Below the pieces are notes generated by a model. It saw nothing but the letters and a program-made list of their open reading frames with translations. It was not told the origin of the DNA and did no database searches. A program made the position numbers and the translations under genes. A stretch of DNA of 64,000 nt from Larix kaempferi (taxonomy: Eukaryota; Streptophyta; Pinopsida; Pinales; Pinaceae). Shown piece by piece: positions 10,091 to 22,596 of the stretch (the first letter of the stretch is position 1; every line of letters starts with the position of its first letter). The stretch is from contig BSBM01002086.1 in NCBI GenBank assembly GCA_027924585.1, forward strand, positions 1-64,000, in the 5' to 3' direction.

Positions 10091-11830
10091 TCCTGGAAGA
10101 TGACGGCCTTCGAAAAACTGAACTTTGGGAGCGATGAGATCTTGGAATTCATAAAAGAAGAGGAACAGCCACGACCAATCGACTTATTCATGGCACTATG
10201 ATTCTTCTCCTCTCAAAAAATTGGATTTTAGAAGGAAGGATTCATTAGTTAGGCACTCTCCTTCGACAAATAGAATCCATAACTACAAGCCATATCAAGA
10301 GGATGACCAAAAAACTCATTGATTTTCTTGCCAATAAAGGTGCTCGGAAGAAAGAACTTCTATGTAGCCATTTTTTCATCAACTTGCCTAAAGGTCACAT
10401 GCATAGCAGTTGCAAGGAGATCATTGAGAAACACACATGCCACCTAGATGTGGGTGATGGGGTCATTCCCACCAGCTAACTCAATGAGCTAGCCATGTGT
10501 TAAGGACGAGTGGAAAAAGGCATGGATTTGGAGCAAGGTGGCAAATCAGAGTTTAATGTGTGGGTGTAACCAATATCACCATATACGAGAGTGCAATCGC
10601 ATCATTAACTTTGAATCGAGGGAGAGGAGGATCGACACTACGGAAACCTGGAATGCCAACTCGCTCCTCAGGGATAGCATGCTTGTGAATTCAATTCAGG
10701 ATGAAGACAATGGCTTGGATGAAAATTTGAGCTAGGGAAGGGACAATTCATGGATTCCTGGTACGATGGAAGGCCCATGATGGTGGGTAAGCAAGTGTGA
10801 AACCATTAATGTGATGTGGAATAGGTGAGAGAACAAGGGGAAGAGAAATCTAGTGGGGCTTTAAATCCAATGCCAAACATATTGGAAGGTTGATTGATGT
10901 CAAGTATCAATGAGAATACAAGGAGTCTATGTGGTTCATTTATTTGGTTTCGTTTGTGTCGAGTTGTAGCAGGAATTTTACCATAGGGGTGGTTTCTATG
11001 TGGTGTGGTAGCAAGCCTTGCAACACGCCTCTGCATCAAAGGGTGCATTGTCAATGTGGGGGTGATGGGTGTGCTTGGCGTGAGCCCTAAAGGGTTCATG
11101 AACAAAGTGGAAGAGAGGACCATTCTCAACAAAGCAACAAGGGAGAGAATCTTAACCATGTATTTCATGCTTCAAACCCTTATCACATCAAGCGTGCCAT
11201 TGAGAATATGGAAAACTCATCCCTAGTTTCCCAATTGCTCTCAATGGATGTTGACAGGGGCACTATCCCTTACTGGATAGTGTATAATCTCTTGGAAAGA
11301 AAGATGACAAAACATGAATTACATTGAGAGGAGAGTCTTTGCACCATCTGTCGACTGCAAGATGACTTACACCATTCCCATTAGTAGCTTGACGACCTGG
11401 CTACAACTGTGAATGTGATGTTTCATATTGTTGGTGAGGAGGAAGCTAGGACAAGGGAAAATCCGAATGCGTTAGGATAGTTCACTCTTCAGGTTCTATG
11501 TCTATGTTGTTTTGTCAGGTTTTTTATGGTCCTTAGGCTCATTTGGAAATCATGGTTTTAGCACACTTGGTTTCCCCTTCTAGGACAAGTTATGCAAGTC
11601 TGTAATTTGAGTTATGAATAATGGAAGTGGACTCATCTTTTTATTTTGTCTTCCTGGTTTCCCTAAGAAGGGAAGGATTTTGATTTTAAGTTTTTGTTAC
11701 TAAAATTATGATGGACAATGCAACCTATGTAAATTGCATACAAATTCAAGGCGAGTATTGCTTTGTTTTTTTGTTTTCTTACTGTTAATAGAAAATTCTT
11801 CCTTACTTTTAAAAATAAAAAATAAAAATT
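10091..11830 (+). pseudogene. Worn retroelement fragment, possible LINE
   Basis: A plus-strand gag-like reading can be followed in pieces from an ATG near 10101 with several stops and frame changes. One open piece (10538-10735) contains MCGCNQYHHIRECNR, which looks like a damaged CCHC zinc knuckle. The region ends in TTAATAGAAAATTCTTCC and an A-rich tail of AAAATAAAAAATAAAA at 11808-11828, which suits a non-LTR element 3' end. No endonuclease or reverse transcriptase motif was seen. A decayed LTR gag is the alternative. Confidence 0.35.
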
Positions 11831-12246
11831 TCTTCAACTTGTGGGAAGAAATAATTCATTCTACACAACTCTAGCGAGTCCATGAAAAACACTTCATAAT
11901 TTATGATACAATAAAACATAAAACAATTAACATAGCATAAGTAAATTTCAATAGAAAATTGGCATAACAAAAGTAAATTTTAATACAAAATATAAATTAA
12001 ATGTAAACTTGGTTAGTAGGGATCCAATTGCCTAGCCAACGGGCTCTTGGATCCCTTGGAATCCAAAGGCACGAGAGTCTATAGTTATGAATCCTCATAT
12101 TTCCATGTACGAAGCTCTTTCTTTTCCAACCTCCCCTTCCTTGAAGATTTATGGCCAATATAAATAGTCATGTTCCACCTATGTTTATTTATTGTTCGGG
12201 TTGTGCCCTCTTCAGCTTTATTGTTAATTTAATTTTCCCTATTCCG
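11831..12246. other. Non-coding spacer
   Basis: No gene recognised. Confidence 0.5.
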
Positions 12247-12386
12247 GCTGTGTTTATTTTTTTTCATAAGAAAATGCTATACTGTATTAAAAATTTGTAA
12301 TGGTACATATAACCTGATAGAGTATCCAGAAAACAGCAACCCCAACAGGGTAACATTTGTTTTGTATCTACCCGCTGTGTTTATTT
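12247..12386 (-). mobile_element. Small retroposon insertion with 13-bp target duplication
   Basis: GCTGTGTTTATTT occurs at 12247-12259 and again at 12374-12386, bracketing 114 bp. The insert starts with a T-run and continues CATAAGAAAATGC; read on the minus strand it ends in a poly-A tail, as expected for a retroposed SINE or 5'-truncated LINE end. No tRNA-like boxes were recognised, so it may be the 3' end of a LINE. Confidence 0.6.
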
Positions 12387-13890
12387 ATTCGTGATATTGA
12401 GCCTATGATGTTTAATGATTTTATATAAATATTTATAGCCTTTTTTATATTTTATTTTATAATGTTGAATTAATATTTTATTTTATAATATATTTTAAAT
12501 TTAAAAATATCACACCAAAGAATTAAGGGAGCTACAAGTTTTCTCTTATATTTCATCACCATTATAGATTTCGGTTTGATTATATTGTGACAGAGATTTG
12601 ATTTGATTTTATAATGTTTACTTATAAAGTGACACATTTTTTTTTTCACTGAAAAAAATTCACAATTTATTAATCATAATAAATCATATCGTTCAGGGCT
12701 TCTCAAGTCATTCCATACATCATAGCCCAAATAGAATAGGCACTCGGGCGAGGGTTTCTACAATGGCAGTGGTCTAGGGTTAGGTGGGAACAACATTCTC
12801 TAGAAACCGAAAACTCATAGGAAACCAGACAGAGAGAGGTACCCAAATTGCAGAAAGTGTTGATTCAGAGATCTGAACGATGGGATATCTTTCCATCTGG
12901 CTGTGATTTCATTGGCTACACTGTCTCCATCTTCTCCAATGATTTCCTTAAAATGTGCGATTGCTGAACCTTCTCTTTTATTGGAGCAAAGGGGTAATAT
13001 TAGGGTCCCTTCTCAACAATCTGTGGGCTGTCATTACTTATTTGGGTCATCTTGGAAGGTATGGCTACGGAATGTTGGGCTATTCGAGGACAAAAAAATA
13101 GATAGCAGACACCGAATTTATTAAAGCACAAAAACAATGAACATAAGCCATGCACATATGATAGATGATTTTGCAGGTTTCTAACTACATGAAAAGGTGC
13201 AAGCTTCTTAGTTGGGAGGAGCCACTACTCACTAACCTTCTAAGACTATCAACCATCCTGAAACATCAACATTTGTTGAGACTACTAATCTGATCTATTC
13301 CAATGCAAACCTGAATATGTCTTGGAATAACACTTTTCCATATTAAGAACTTGTATAAACACTTTTCCATTTTAAAACTATACGGCATTTTAGTTAAAAC
13401 TTACATTAAGAATATCAAAGCCTCGAAGTTTTGGGGGATGAAAAATTGGCAGAGATAAATATAAACAACACAAAAACAAACAGAAAAACCATATGCATTC
13501 AATTAACACTAAATGATTCAATCAAAGACCCAGCGTATTTAAATATTAGAACAAGGAAAACTAATAGCGTTCAATCAGATCTACAAAGCTTTCATCTAGG
13601 GTATACTATCAAAGTTTAAAATATTCAAAGAGTATAAAGAACGATATACAAGACCTCAGTTTTTCGTCGTAGTCTTATTGAACTGGCGTAACCCTTTCTC
13701 TATTCTCTGATCTTCTCCACTATCACATTATTCGCCAAGATCACAACTCGTCCTATGCAAAACTCTTCCATTACTTTGTTAATCGTAGAGATCTCAACCT
13801 TCCTCCACACAGAGCTCCTTCTTTTTCGACATGCCTCGCAGAGATCGCGGTTTAGCGATAATATCATACCTTCTAGTGATAAAGAAGAGC
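12387..13890. other. Non-coding, no gene seen
   Basis: Only short overlapping frames, for example at 12903-13124 and 13431-13619, with no motif or family resemblance. Confidence 0.5.
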
Positions 13891-14640
13891 AAGAAAATTA
13901 CAATATTTTTTGAACATCGAGGTCAAGGCCTTTATGGTTTAGGTACAGCGAGAAGGTGACAGCCTGATGCTTTAAGAATCGGGCAACCATAACATAAATA
14001 CAAGGAGAATCCCATGTACAGTAACAGCTATAGCTACGAGGAGAATCCCATGTACACTGCATGCCAACGCTGCATGCCAAGGAGTCAATCCCATGTACAG
14101 TTCGGAGGAGAGCTGCTTGTTCACTATGCATAGTTCGATTTCGTGAGTCACATTTTAACCAGGCTTCACGTGGTTTGACAACGTGGATAGACAGCATTAC
14201 ACTCCACTAAAGAGTTGGTTCAGAACCATTAATGTTTGGACGAGACACCATCAGATCGATGCAGATCACTTCCTTAACGTGGATAGCAGCAACATTAAGA
14301 ACCGTCACTTCCTTACCAGATCGATGCAGATGGATAGCAGCAACATTAAGAACCGTCACTTCCTTACCAGCCCGACCTCTTCAGTGATTAATTCGGTGTA
14401 TAAGGCTACAGGTCTAAGTCTATGGGGTAGGTAGTTGGTAAACACTTCAGCAGTAAGGTCATCCTTATGATCGGAGGTCTAGATAACCGGAAGATGAACT
14501 GGATATTGTGCACCTCACCTGGACCGGGGACACCTGATAGTTAAATGGCTTAAAAAGTAAGGTCATCCTTATGATCGGAGGTCTAGATAGACCCGAGGCT
14601 GTCAGGAACCCTAGCTGGTACCAGCATCATTTCTCTATTT
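13891..14640. repeat. Region of short local duplications
   Basis: A 39-bp block repeats at 14281-14319 and 14332-14370 with a 51-bp period. A 34-bp block, starting AGTAAGGTCATCC, repeats exactly at 14452-14485 and 14556-14589. The phrase AATCCCATGTACA recurs three times at 14006-14100. No gene is visible. Confidence 0.7.
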
Positions 14641-15618
14641 TACTGGGAAATAAAGGGATAAAAATGAACCCATGAGCTGATAGTCAAGTTGAAAACCTAA
14701 ATAAGTATAAGTTTCTATTTTTTAATCTCCACGGACCCCAAGGGCTAGATACATAAGTGAATGTTGTATAAGGAAGTGAGGCAAAAGCTTGAGAAGTTAT
14801 TGGCTTTTTCTCTTTTTGAATAAGAGACAAAAAAATTTGAGTTTATTGCACCTGAAATTTTATAACGGCTTCAATATAATTTCAAATCCTTTAATTGCTC
14901 AAACTTGGTGAGAAGACATATTGCCTTGGGACTTTGTTGGTTTCACATAGAGAATGGATTTTCTAACTCTTCCTCTTATATTTGTTTCAATATTTCTTTG
15001 TTGTATCTATCTTGTTTAAGATTTTGCAAAGTGCATGAATATCCTCGTTCTTTATCTCTACATATATTTGGCTCTCTCAAGTGGTCTTTGTAGAATTTAT
15101 GTGTCTAATCTACGATTTGTTTAAAGTTTGATATCTTGGATATTTCACAAATGGAATTTGATATCCTTCTTTAGTTGGCTTTCTTATGGAGGCACTTGGT
15201 ATTTTGATCTCCTACCTTTAAATAAAGTTGTAAGATTTAAGATGCCAACATTCCTCATGTTGTGTTTGGGATTTAGTTAGATGAAGGTTGACTTTCCTTT
15301 CTTCATTTATAAACAAAATAGTGTATCCTCCTCCTCCCTCGATAAAGTGTATGTGTGCTTAGTGGTTTTGATTTCACAAAAATATTAGGGTAAGGAGGTT
15401 CTTATGTGTGAATTTTGATCCATTCGTTGATATCAAATTGTATCCTTTTCACCTTTTTCACATATATATGAGAAGGACCCTTATCTATTAATGATTAAAC
15501 CTTCAAAATCATCATGGTTTAATTTCACATTGCTAAATTCTAATAGACTAGGTCCCGTGTCTTTTAGGGAGGAAATTTCCAAGGAGATCTGATTCTAGTT
15601 TAAGGCCATAGAAGGGGT
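14641..15618. other. Non-coding, no gene seen
   Basis: No supported coding or RNA feature. Confidence 0.5.
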
Positions 15619-15740
15619 GATAATGGAGGAATATCACCACCCTAACTTAACCAACTAGTTACACCCTCAGTGGTAGAAGAGATAATAGAGGAATACCACC
15701 ATGCTCACTTAAACAGCTAGTTACTCCCTTAGTGGTAAAT
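15619..15740. repeat. Two-unit tandem repeat, about 61 bp
   Basis: Units 15619-15680 and 15681-15740 share GATAAT..AGGAATA.CACCA, ..ACTTAA.C..CTAGTTAC and CAGTGGTA-type blocks, with about ten differences between them. Confidence 0.65.
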
Positions 15741-16788
15741 GAGATTCAAATAACGAATACCAACAATTCTTTTTTTCCAACAAAACAACAATCTAACAAA
15801 ACAACAAGAAAACCATTTGTACAATGAAAAGGGAATAACAAGGAATACCTTGGGAAACACTACCTTCTTCAAGATGCTACATAAACTTAGGGATGGGATT
15901 GATAAAGGACTCGTTCCACTTGAGTCGAGCACACAGAACAAAATTAGTTCATCACCATGTTAACAATTAAAGGGTAAAGTGATAATGGAGAGGGATAATC
16001 TATAGTGCTTAGGGTCTGAGCAGGAGGAATACTAGTTGCCGAGATGGAAGGAAAATACAATGAATGACTAAGAAGACCGGTATAGAGGGAAGCACATTCC
16101 CCAAGTATGCAACAGAGTACAATTAATAAGTTGTATGGGCATTGTATGGTCCCAATAACAAATCTCAACCAGATGGAGAACCCATAGTGCCTCCAAAAAG
16201 GCTAAGGTAAGGTATGCCTATGACCAAGAAGATGGGTAGATGCACCTATTGTGCTCATGGAGTATGGAAGGGGCTAGACGAGATACACATCGAAGTCACC
16301 AAGTGAGTCAAAACACCCGTGGAAGAAGATGGGACCCTAGACAATGTACACGTCGCAGGAGCACCTTGTTTGAATCCACATCAGGAGTAAATGCATGGAT
16401 ATGTTGTGGATCGGGTCAAGACAAGAGATTTGGCATATTAACCCCATTAAATTTATGCATTTAAAACAATATGACAAAGACATGTGCTACATGGAACAAT
16501 TATTAACCACAACATTGAAACCATTGATCTGAATACTATGCAAACGTTTCGACATAATGTTTTCCCCTTACAACCTTCTATTTAGGAGTTGTTTAAGAGT
16601 TTGAAGGAGTGGTTATAAATTTATACACACACTCGACCATATACTTATATACAAAATCGAATTGACTAGACAATGGGTACCAATGTCAAAGCCTAAGCCT
16701 TAGGATGGTATCGTAGACCATGACAAATAGTTAGGGGTAAAATTAATACCCAATGGTCACTGTGATGACTCTGTTAGTATTTGGATAT
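15741..16788. other. Non-coding, no gene seen
   Basis: Short frames only (15729-15941, 15944-16168, 16240-16464); none carries a motif. Confidence 0.5.
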
Positions 16789-16967
16789 ATGTACACCCAT
16801 ATAATAGTATTTGGGGCCGCCGTTATGGCCGGGTGGCTGGGGCGGTCGGCTGTGGCCGTCCCCACCCAGGATCGACCCCAAGACCCCATCCTATTCGGCG
16901 TTCTCTCCTACCATTGAGCGTCAGTTTAACTATCATGTGAAAAAAAATGTACACCCATATAATAGTA
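16789..16967 (-). mobile_element. tRNA-derived SINE with exact 21-bp target-site duplication
   Basis: A 137-bp insert (16810-16946) is GC-rich against an AT-rich background. It is flanked by identical 21-bp copies at 16789-16809 and 16947-16967, beginning ATGTACACCC. The reverse strand has an A-box-like CTCAATGGTAGGAG and a B-box-like GGGGTCGATCCTGG (16868-16881), so it is a pol III-type SINE on the minus strand. An A-run at the right edge (16939-16947) is on the unexpected side for that orientation. The perfect duplication implies a fairly recent insertion. Confidence 0.75.
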
Positions 16968-17877
16968 GTGCAACTTTTCCTACATAGCAGGTTATGGGTT
17001 TTAATGGCATACTCTTGTATAAGTACTCATAGGAATAATACTTCAAGGTTAATTAATTGTCCTATTTGGTTATCGTCGTCACAAATAATGACATAGGAGA
17101 CTATTCTTAACTAATGTAAAGAATGTTGAATAGGGATATAGAACTCTGTAAGTAAGCCATAGTTCTATCAATGACAAGAGTAATTCAGATAAAATATTAT
17201 AGAATAGAAAGTATTGTTTATTTGTTATTTTAGCAAATTTGGGTATGTTGCATATGGTTTCAGAGTTGTAGTTATAGAACTTAGGCCTATATGGGTATGT
17301 TGTTTATTTTCTATTACAACTACAAACAAATTAGTGTTGTAATCATTTTTATGGAGGTAAGACGTGGGTAAGACACATCACTGTCTTAAAGCATCATTAG
17401 TTAAAAGGACATAGTAGTTAAATTGTTATATACATTAATGACTTTATTATTTAATACTGCCTTAACAAGCATTTATTACTTCCGCAATCACAATTTTAAC
17501 ATTTAATGCTGGTATAACTTTTTTTTAATTTTTATGAAATTATCGGGATCGTGATTTGGACGTATGAATCCATCCCACGATTTGGAGGTTATTCCTCAAC
17601 ACTCCCGAATAAAATAACCCCCAATATTTATATTACTATGTCAAATAAAAAAAACCCCTTGACCCCTTAATACGGGGCAATATATTTTTGAGGTTTTTAA
17701 GAGTATTCAACCCCCCAATATGAATGGACGTGATATGATATTGCCTCACCAGTGAACCCGCCGTGTACATGGGCCACCTTAATGGGGTATCGCAGGTCAA
17801 ACATTCATTACCTGTGTTGTCCATATGACTGTCACATTTGTTTATACGCTAGCAGCGCGACCAAGAGGTTGGGATAT
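16968..17877. other. Non-coding, no gene seen
   Basis: AT-rich up to 17580, then a GC-richer part next to repeat family R. No coding feature. Confidence 0.5.
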
Positions 17878-19012
17878 GCACTACTATGTAAAAATAAATT
17901 GGGGCCGGCTTAGGGCCAAATTCTGGAGCAAGAGGTGGAATACCTGATCTCCTGCAAGTGACAAATACCAAGAATTAATTATTTAGCATAAAACAACCTA
18001 GTTATATGAGAACTGAACAAAAATAAGTATTGTCACCATTAGAACTCTTATGGAAAAAATTGCACAAGTGCACTCTTCCACTTGGTAAGGGGATAGGCCT
18101 TATAGGCTGTAGCAAGGCCTCAGTCCCTGGATCATCTGTGGGGATGTGGTTGGCATTCCTCCAAGTGATCTTGTAAGATATTGTTAGTGTAATTCACATG
18201 TAAACAAAGAAATATGGAAAAATACAAAATAAAAGAGATGGGGGGAGAATGCAAACTCCAATATCAATCCAATATATGCTAAACTACTTTTGTATTATCC
18301 AATGGTATAGCTGTATAAAACCTAGGAGGTGTGGTCTTCAAGGGAATCCAACAATATCCCTTAGGGAGGCATTTTTTGTCCAAGCTAAATGTTAAGTCAA
18401 TGGTGGAACAATGGAGAGAAACTCTTGCCCCTTGAAGGAAGCTGGAAAGGGAGCTTGGGAATCCTCATAATGATAGGAAGTGGTGGCCTATGAGGAAGCT
18501 CCAAATCAAAGCCAAAAGCATAACCTTTCTCTTGATTTCTCTCTACAAAATTCATGCCAATGGTTTCTTTTTATAGGCCAAGAGGTGGCCAACAAACAAC
18601 TAGTTCCAAATGTGAACTCATCTTCTCCATGAACTAGTTCCAAGGTACACAAGGTGGGTTGGTTAATCCCACCAAGCGTGTGAGGGGCCGAATTCAGATC
18701 CTTGGAGAGGATTGATCCTTTAATGCATCATTGGGAGTTAGTGGTCTCATCGTTTGGACAGTAGCGCGACTATCGAAAGAATAGCCACACGGGTGTAGTG
18801 TGTACATTGTTTAGGTAACCTGTGATATAGCGCGGGTTAACATTGTATTCCCATGCTACCCTTTCTTTTGACTGTTTTTGGCACTTATGGACTCATGCTG
18901 TATTTTGGATTTGTTGAGGATGCTTGTGGTGAGATGCATTCTTTATGTTGATGAAGCATTACTGGAACAATCGATGAAATGTCGCATGTGTGCGCTTTTT
19001 AGGCGATAACAA
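17878..19012 (-). repeat. Dispersed repeat family R, copy A (inverted to copy B)
   Basis: Most of this 1.1-kb block matches the reverse complement of 52562-53720: the GCACTCTTCCACTTGGTAAG segment, the GAATCCAACAATATCCC segment, the AGCGCGGGTTA segment and the end around GTCGCATGTGTGCG. The copies differ by many substitutions and small indels, so they are old. It contains no coding frame. It may be a piece of an LTR or of a long non-autonomous element; the family is not recognised. Confidence 0.75.
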
Positions 19013-19074
19013 GAATTATCAACTAACTAAAAAATTCTACCCAACCTTTCAGTCATTAAGAGGAATAGGTACCC

Positions 19075-20270
19075 CCTCTTTAGTTGTCTCTTTTTTTGTA
19101 GATGGCCTTCTTTCTGTAGCTGAATTCCTTTTCAGCTAGTTCCTTCACAGGTGCTTGACCAACTTTCTTGTCCTTCTTGGGATGTAGATCTAGATGGAGC
19201 ATCCAACATGTGGCTTATTGATGTCCACCCTTGTTGCAATGGGTGCAATGTTTATTATTTATCCATATTTTATTTCCCTCCTTTTTCTCCTGATGTGGAG
19301 AAATGTCTTCTTGTCTCGACTTCTTCCTAGTTTCCATAACCTTCTTGTACAAAGCCATTCTTTTCCAACACTTGGAAACAACATGGTTATTCTTACCACA
19401 AAATGTACATGGTTTTTTATGCCATAAACTTTGCTTTACATTGCCAATTTTCTTATAATCAAAAGGAACATTTGAATAATGAGACTTGGTTTACCTTGCT
19501 TGGTTGTCTTTAGTGTAGGTCAGGCATGGAGAACTTGACTTAGATCCTCTTTTGTAATGCTCATCTCCCTTTGGATATGAATCGTAATCACGATCATCGA
19601 AATGGTATGATGTATTCTCAGCCTACATTGATTCATACTTGCACTCACTCTCATCATGGAGTGTTGTGTCACCTTATGTTACTGGCTTGGGCTCTTCTTT
19701 TGAATCTTTGATTTCTTAAAATGCTTTGAAGTTTCTTTCATTGCTGGTCATGGAGAATTCTCCATATCCCTCTCTGTCATATCCTAGTCTTTCATAAAGA
19801 GGTAGTTCTACCACTTGGATGGTATTCACAATGCCTTGGCAATTACTCCAAGGTCTTTTCCTTCATATCCCATTCTCTTCAAAAAATTCATTCCAATTCC
19901 CTTAGTGTGTTTTTTGAAAGCACCAAAATCATCATCATCATCATGGGAAGGACATGAAACTGAAGAATTACTGACACTTTTTTACCTCGGTGAAGGTTTC
20001 TGCATCTGGTGTGGAGGATGGCTTCTTTGATCCTTCATCATTTTGAAACTTTACCAAGACCTATTCCATGGCTTGTAACTGAAGTTTCAATCTATGATTC
20101 TCCTCTTCTGCTTCTTGTAGCAATCTTCTCAACCCAACATTATCTACTTGAATGGTCTATTTGACGTCGTCGAGTTCTTAAAGCCATGCATTCTTCGATG
20201 CTTTTCCCATTTCTGATTCAACACATGCAATCCTTGTCAAACCTGCTCCGATACCAAACTTGATATGATC
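19075..20270 (-). pseudogene. Zinc-knuckle plus G-patch gag-like pseudogene
   Basis: Read on the minus strand, from N to C: a short coiled segment (LLQEAEEENHRLKLQLQ, near 20080-20130), then a G-patch-like motif KGIGMNFLKRMGYEGKDLG (19845-19915), then two CCHC knuckles, CTFCGKNNHVVSKC (19365-19412) and CTHCNKGGH-stop-ATC (19203-19250). At least eight in-frame stops interrupt the reading, so it is dead. CCHC knuckles bind nucleic acid in Gag; a G-patch is known in some retroelement and RNA-processing proteins. I infer a retroelement gag relic. A captured host RNA-binding gene is the alternative. Confidence 0.6.
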
Positions 20271-21138
20271 TAGGGTGACCTTGATACCAAACTTGATCTA
20301 ATTCTAGGCTCACTTAACAAAAATATTATTGACCAATTATGCCTTTCAATAACATCTTGAAAGAAAAATATTTCATTGGAAAGGGAGAGAGAGGGGATGT
20401 ATCATATTTTTTTCTAACCTACATCACAGGAAAGTTGTTTTGAACAACCATTCATGCTACAATAATAACATGCAAAATCTTGTCATGTGCAAATTCGTAT
20501 TTGTTGTCAATTGGAGAGAGCATGTGCAAAGCATGACAGGTTAATCTCATAAAATGAATTATCCCAAAATCACATAATTTGACAAACCAACAGCTAGAAA
20601 TGGATTCAAGACCACCATGTATTTCGTTGGTTGGTCAAGAAATGGTAGTGATATTCCCCCACCAGGGTTCAATTCCCCCAAGAGTGTGGTATGTTTAACC
20701 ACCCTCCAAATAAATATTAGGAGGGGACCATCATGGCCAATAAAAATCCAGGAAGGCATGGTGTTGGACAATATTCCTAACCCCTATTATGTTAGCCTTA
20801 CCTCAATCACAAGGTTGATTCGGAAGCATTGATCAAGTTTAAAGAAGCATCCTCAATATATTTCCTTTCTAGAAATGGATTAACTTCTATGAATAAACTA
20901 GACATTAAATAAACTAAATATATAATCATTGTATGGAGAACAAAAAGGAGAAATCTAGAAATAAAAAACTGGACAAACAAAGAGAAATAATGAGAAAGGA
21001 AGCTAGATAGCGTCTTATATCAAAGGGAACAAACAAATGAGAAATATAGATAAAAAATAGTAGGTAAGGTGTGCTATTGTCTCTATATCTAGACTCTAGA
21101 GTAAATAATAAACATTTTCTTTTTTGGTAAGGATACAC
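20271..21138. other. Non-coding, no gene seen
   Basis: Overlapping short frames on both strands at 20559-20832 without motifs. Confidence 0.5.
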
Positions 21139-21312
21139 ACTTTTTTTTATCTGTGGGGAGCTATGAACCCCAACTCTGCATTTTCAAGGTAAATTCCAAT
21201 TTAAAATCAACCAACTCATACACATGATCAAGACTCTATGCCCACCAGGGTTTGAAACTGGGTAATTATTGTGGTGACACTACATCTCAACCACTAGACC
21301 GTAGCCCGATAG
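21139..21312 (-). mobile_element. tRNA-derived SINE
   Basis: The reverse strand has A-box GGCTACGGTCTAGTGGTTGAG-like sequence (21287-21307) and B-box GTTTCAAACCC (21248-21258) with normal pol III spacing. A T-run at 21141-21150 marks the likely tail side. It cannot fold as a whole tRNA. Ends are approximate and no convincing target duplication was seen. Confidence 0.6.
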
Positions 21313-22410
21313 ACTCAAGGAATCATAAACATTCGATGTAATTTGTTCTTTGAATAATAAGTCTTCACCACGTCATTCACAAAATGAGCCATGTAAATGT
21401 GCTTTATTCTGTTAACAACTTAGCAACCTCATTGTATGAAATGAAAAGAACCATTTAACAAACAATCCATTCAAAGAGTGAAAATAAATCCAAATGAATT
21501 AAAATCAATTAGCGAACAAGACACAAAAAAACATCCATTGCATAGCTTAGGTGGTTGTTCAAAATTACAAAACATTTTCACGAGACACTAAATAAAATTC
21601 AACCCCTGCTTCCAATCCCTAAGTAAACTATAGAATATTTATGCAACTTTGTCCAACATGGTGTTGACACCGTATTTGAAATACTCAAAGAAACCCTAAA
21701 AGGTTTGTCAAAAATACCCAAAAGAAGTAAATTTACTAAGGATGTGTTGAATGAAGGGTTATAATACAAAATCAACAAAGCAAAAAACCTACAAGTGCAA
21801 TAGTTTGAAAGAAATTATTGAAAAGGTTAAATCTTAGCGAAGTTCCAACGGCGGAGATGACGAAAGAAAAGATCAACATTTATCGTGGATCCCCGCACCA
21901 CCCAAAAGTTCGTTTGCAAACAATGGTGAGTGGTTGCGGACATAATACTGTTGGAGTACGTGTTGCATTATTATTGTCTCTCATCAACATGATAGTGTTA
22001 TCACAAACCACTACAGCACCGTGCGGAACCACCAAAGGATAATACGGGGTAAACGTGGGCCATAGCACATGGCAGACGCAGAAGGCACAAGGGAATACGC
22101 CATATGTTGACATAAATCGAATGGACGATATACATTGGCATAAAATCTAAGGATGAGATTCATCTGCATCATCGAAAGTGTACACTCAATAAAGGAAAGA
22201 GTGGTTGCGGTAATTAAACCATTCTAACAGGTATCAGAAAATGGTTGATCCGCACACAGTAAAAACCAGAAAGGAAAACCATTATTGGGATCGCGGATAC
22301 CACCATGGGAAATAAAGAGGCACAAGATCTAACGGCTCAAATCAAAAAACATGTGATCAACGGTTGGGAATAAAGTACATTCGAAAAGCTGCCAAAAAGT
22401 TAAGAAAAAG
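21313..22410. other. Upstream region of the 22.6-25.8 kb reading frame
   Basis: No coding feature. From about 21830 base composition becomes less AT-rich, which may mark the left edge of the element that carries the long frame. No LTR start with primer site was found. Confidence 0.45.
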
Positions 22411-22414
22411 AGCT

Positions 22415-22424
22415 TATATAAAAC
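22415..22424 (+). promoter_or_regulatory. TATA box upstream of the long unknown frame
   Basis: TATATAAAAC lies 173 bp before the ATG at 22597, a normal plant core-promoter spacing for a transcript with a 140-bp leader. A CAG|GTAGGG donor (near 22534) and a TTTGTTTGTAG acceptor (22575-22585) could define a very short leader intron, about 50 bp, below the usual plant minimum. Confidence 0.5.
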
Positions 22425-22596
22425 AAAAGGGTTTTCAAATAATGACATTTTGTCTATGTGTCGTTGTTCCTGGAAGCTCTGAAGACCGGTGGAGATCTGC
22501 AGTTGCGATAGAAGGATAAAGACGTGTCTGTACAGGTAGGGTCTAGTGACCTGGACCACATATTTTAAAGGAAATTTGTTTGTAGAAACGATTTAA

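Noticed and set aside
20559-20832. Overlapping 70-codon frames on both strands
   Set aside because: Mirror frames of each other with no motif, typical of chance openness.
22225-22245. GGTATCAGAAAATGG as a primer-binding site for the unknown element
   Set aside because: Only partial match to the initiator-Met site and no LTR edge next to it.
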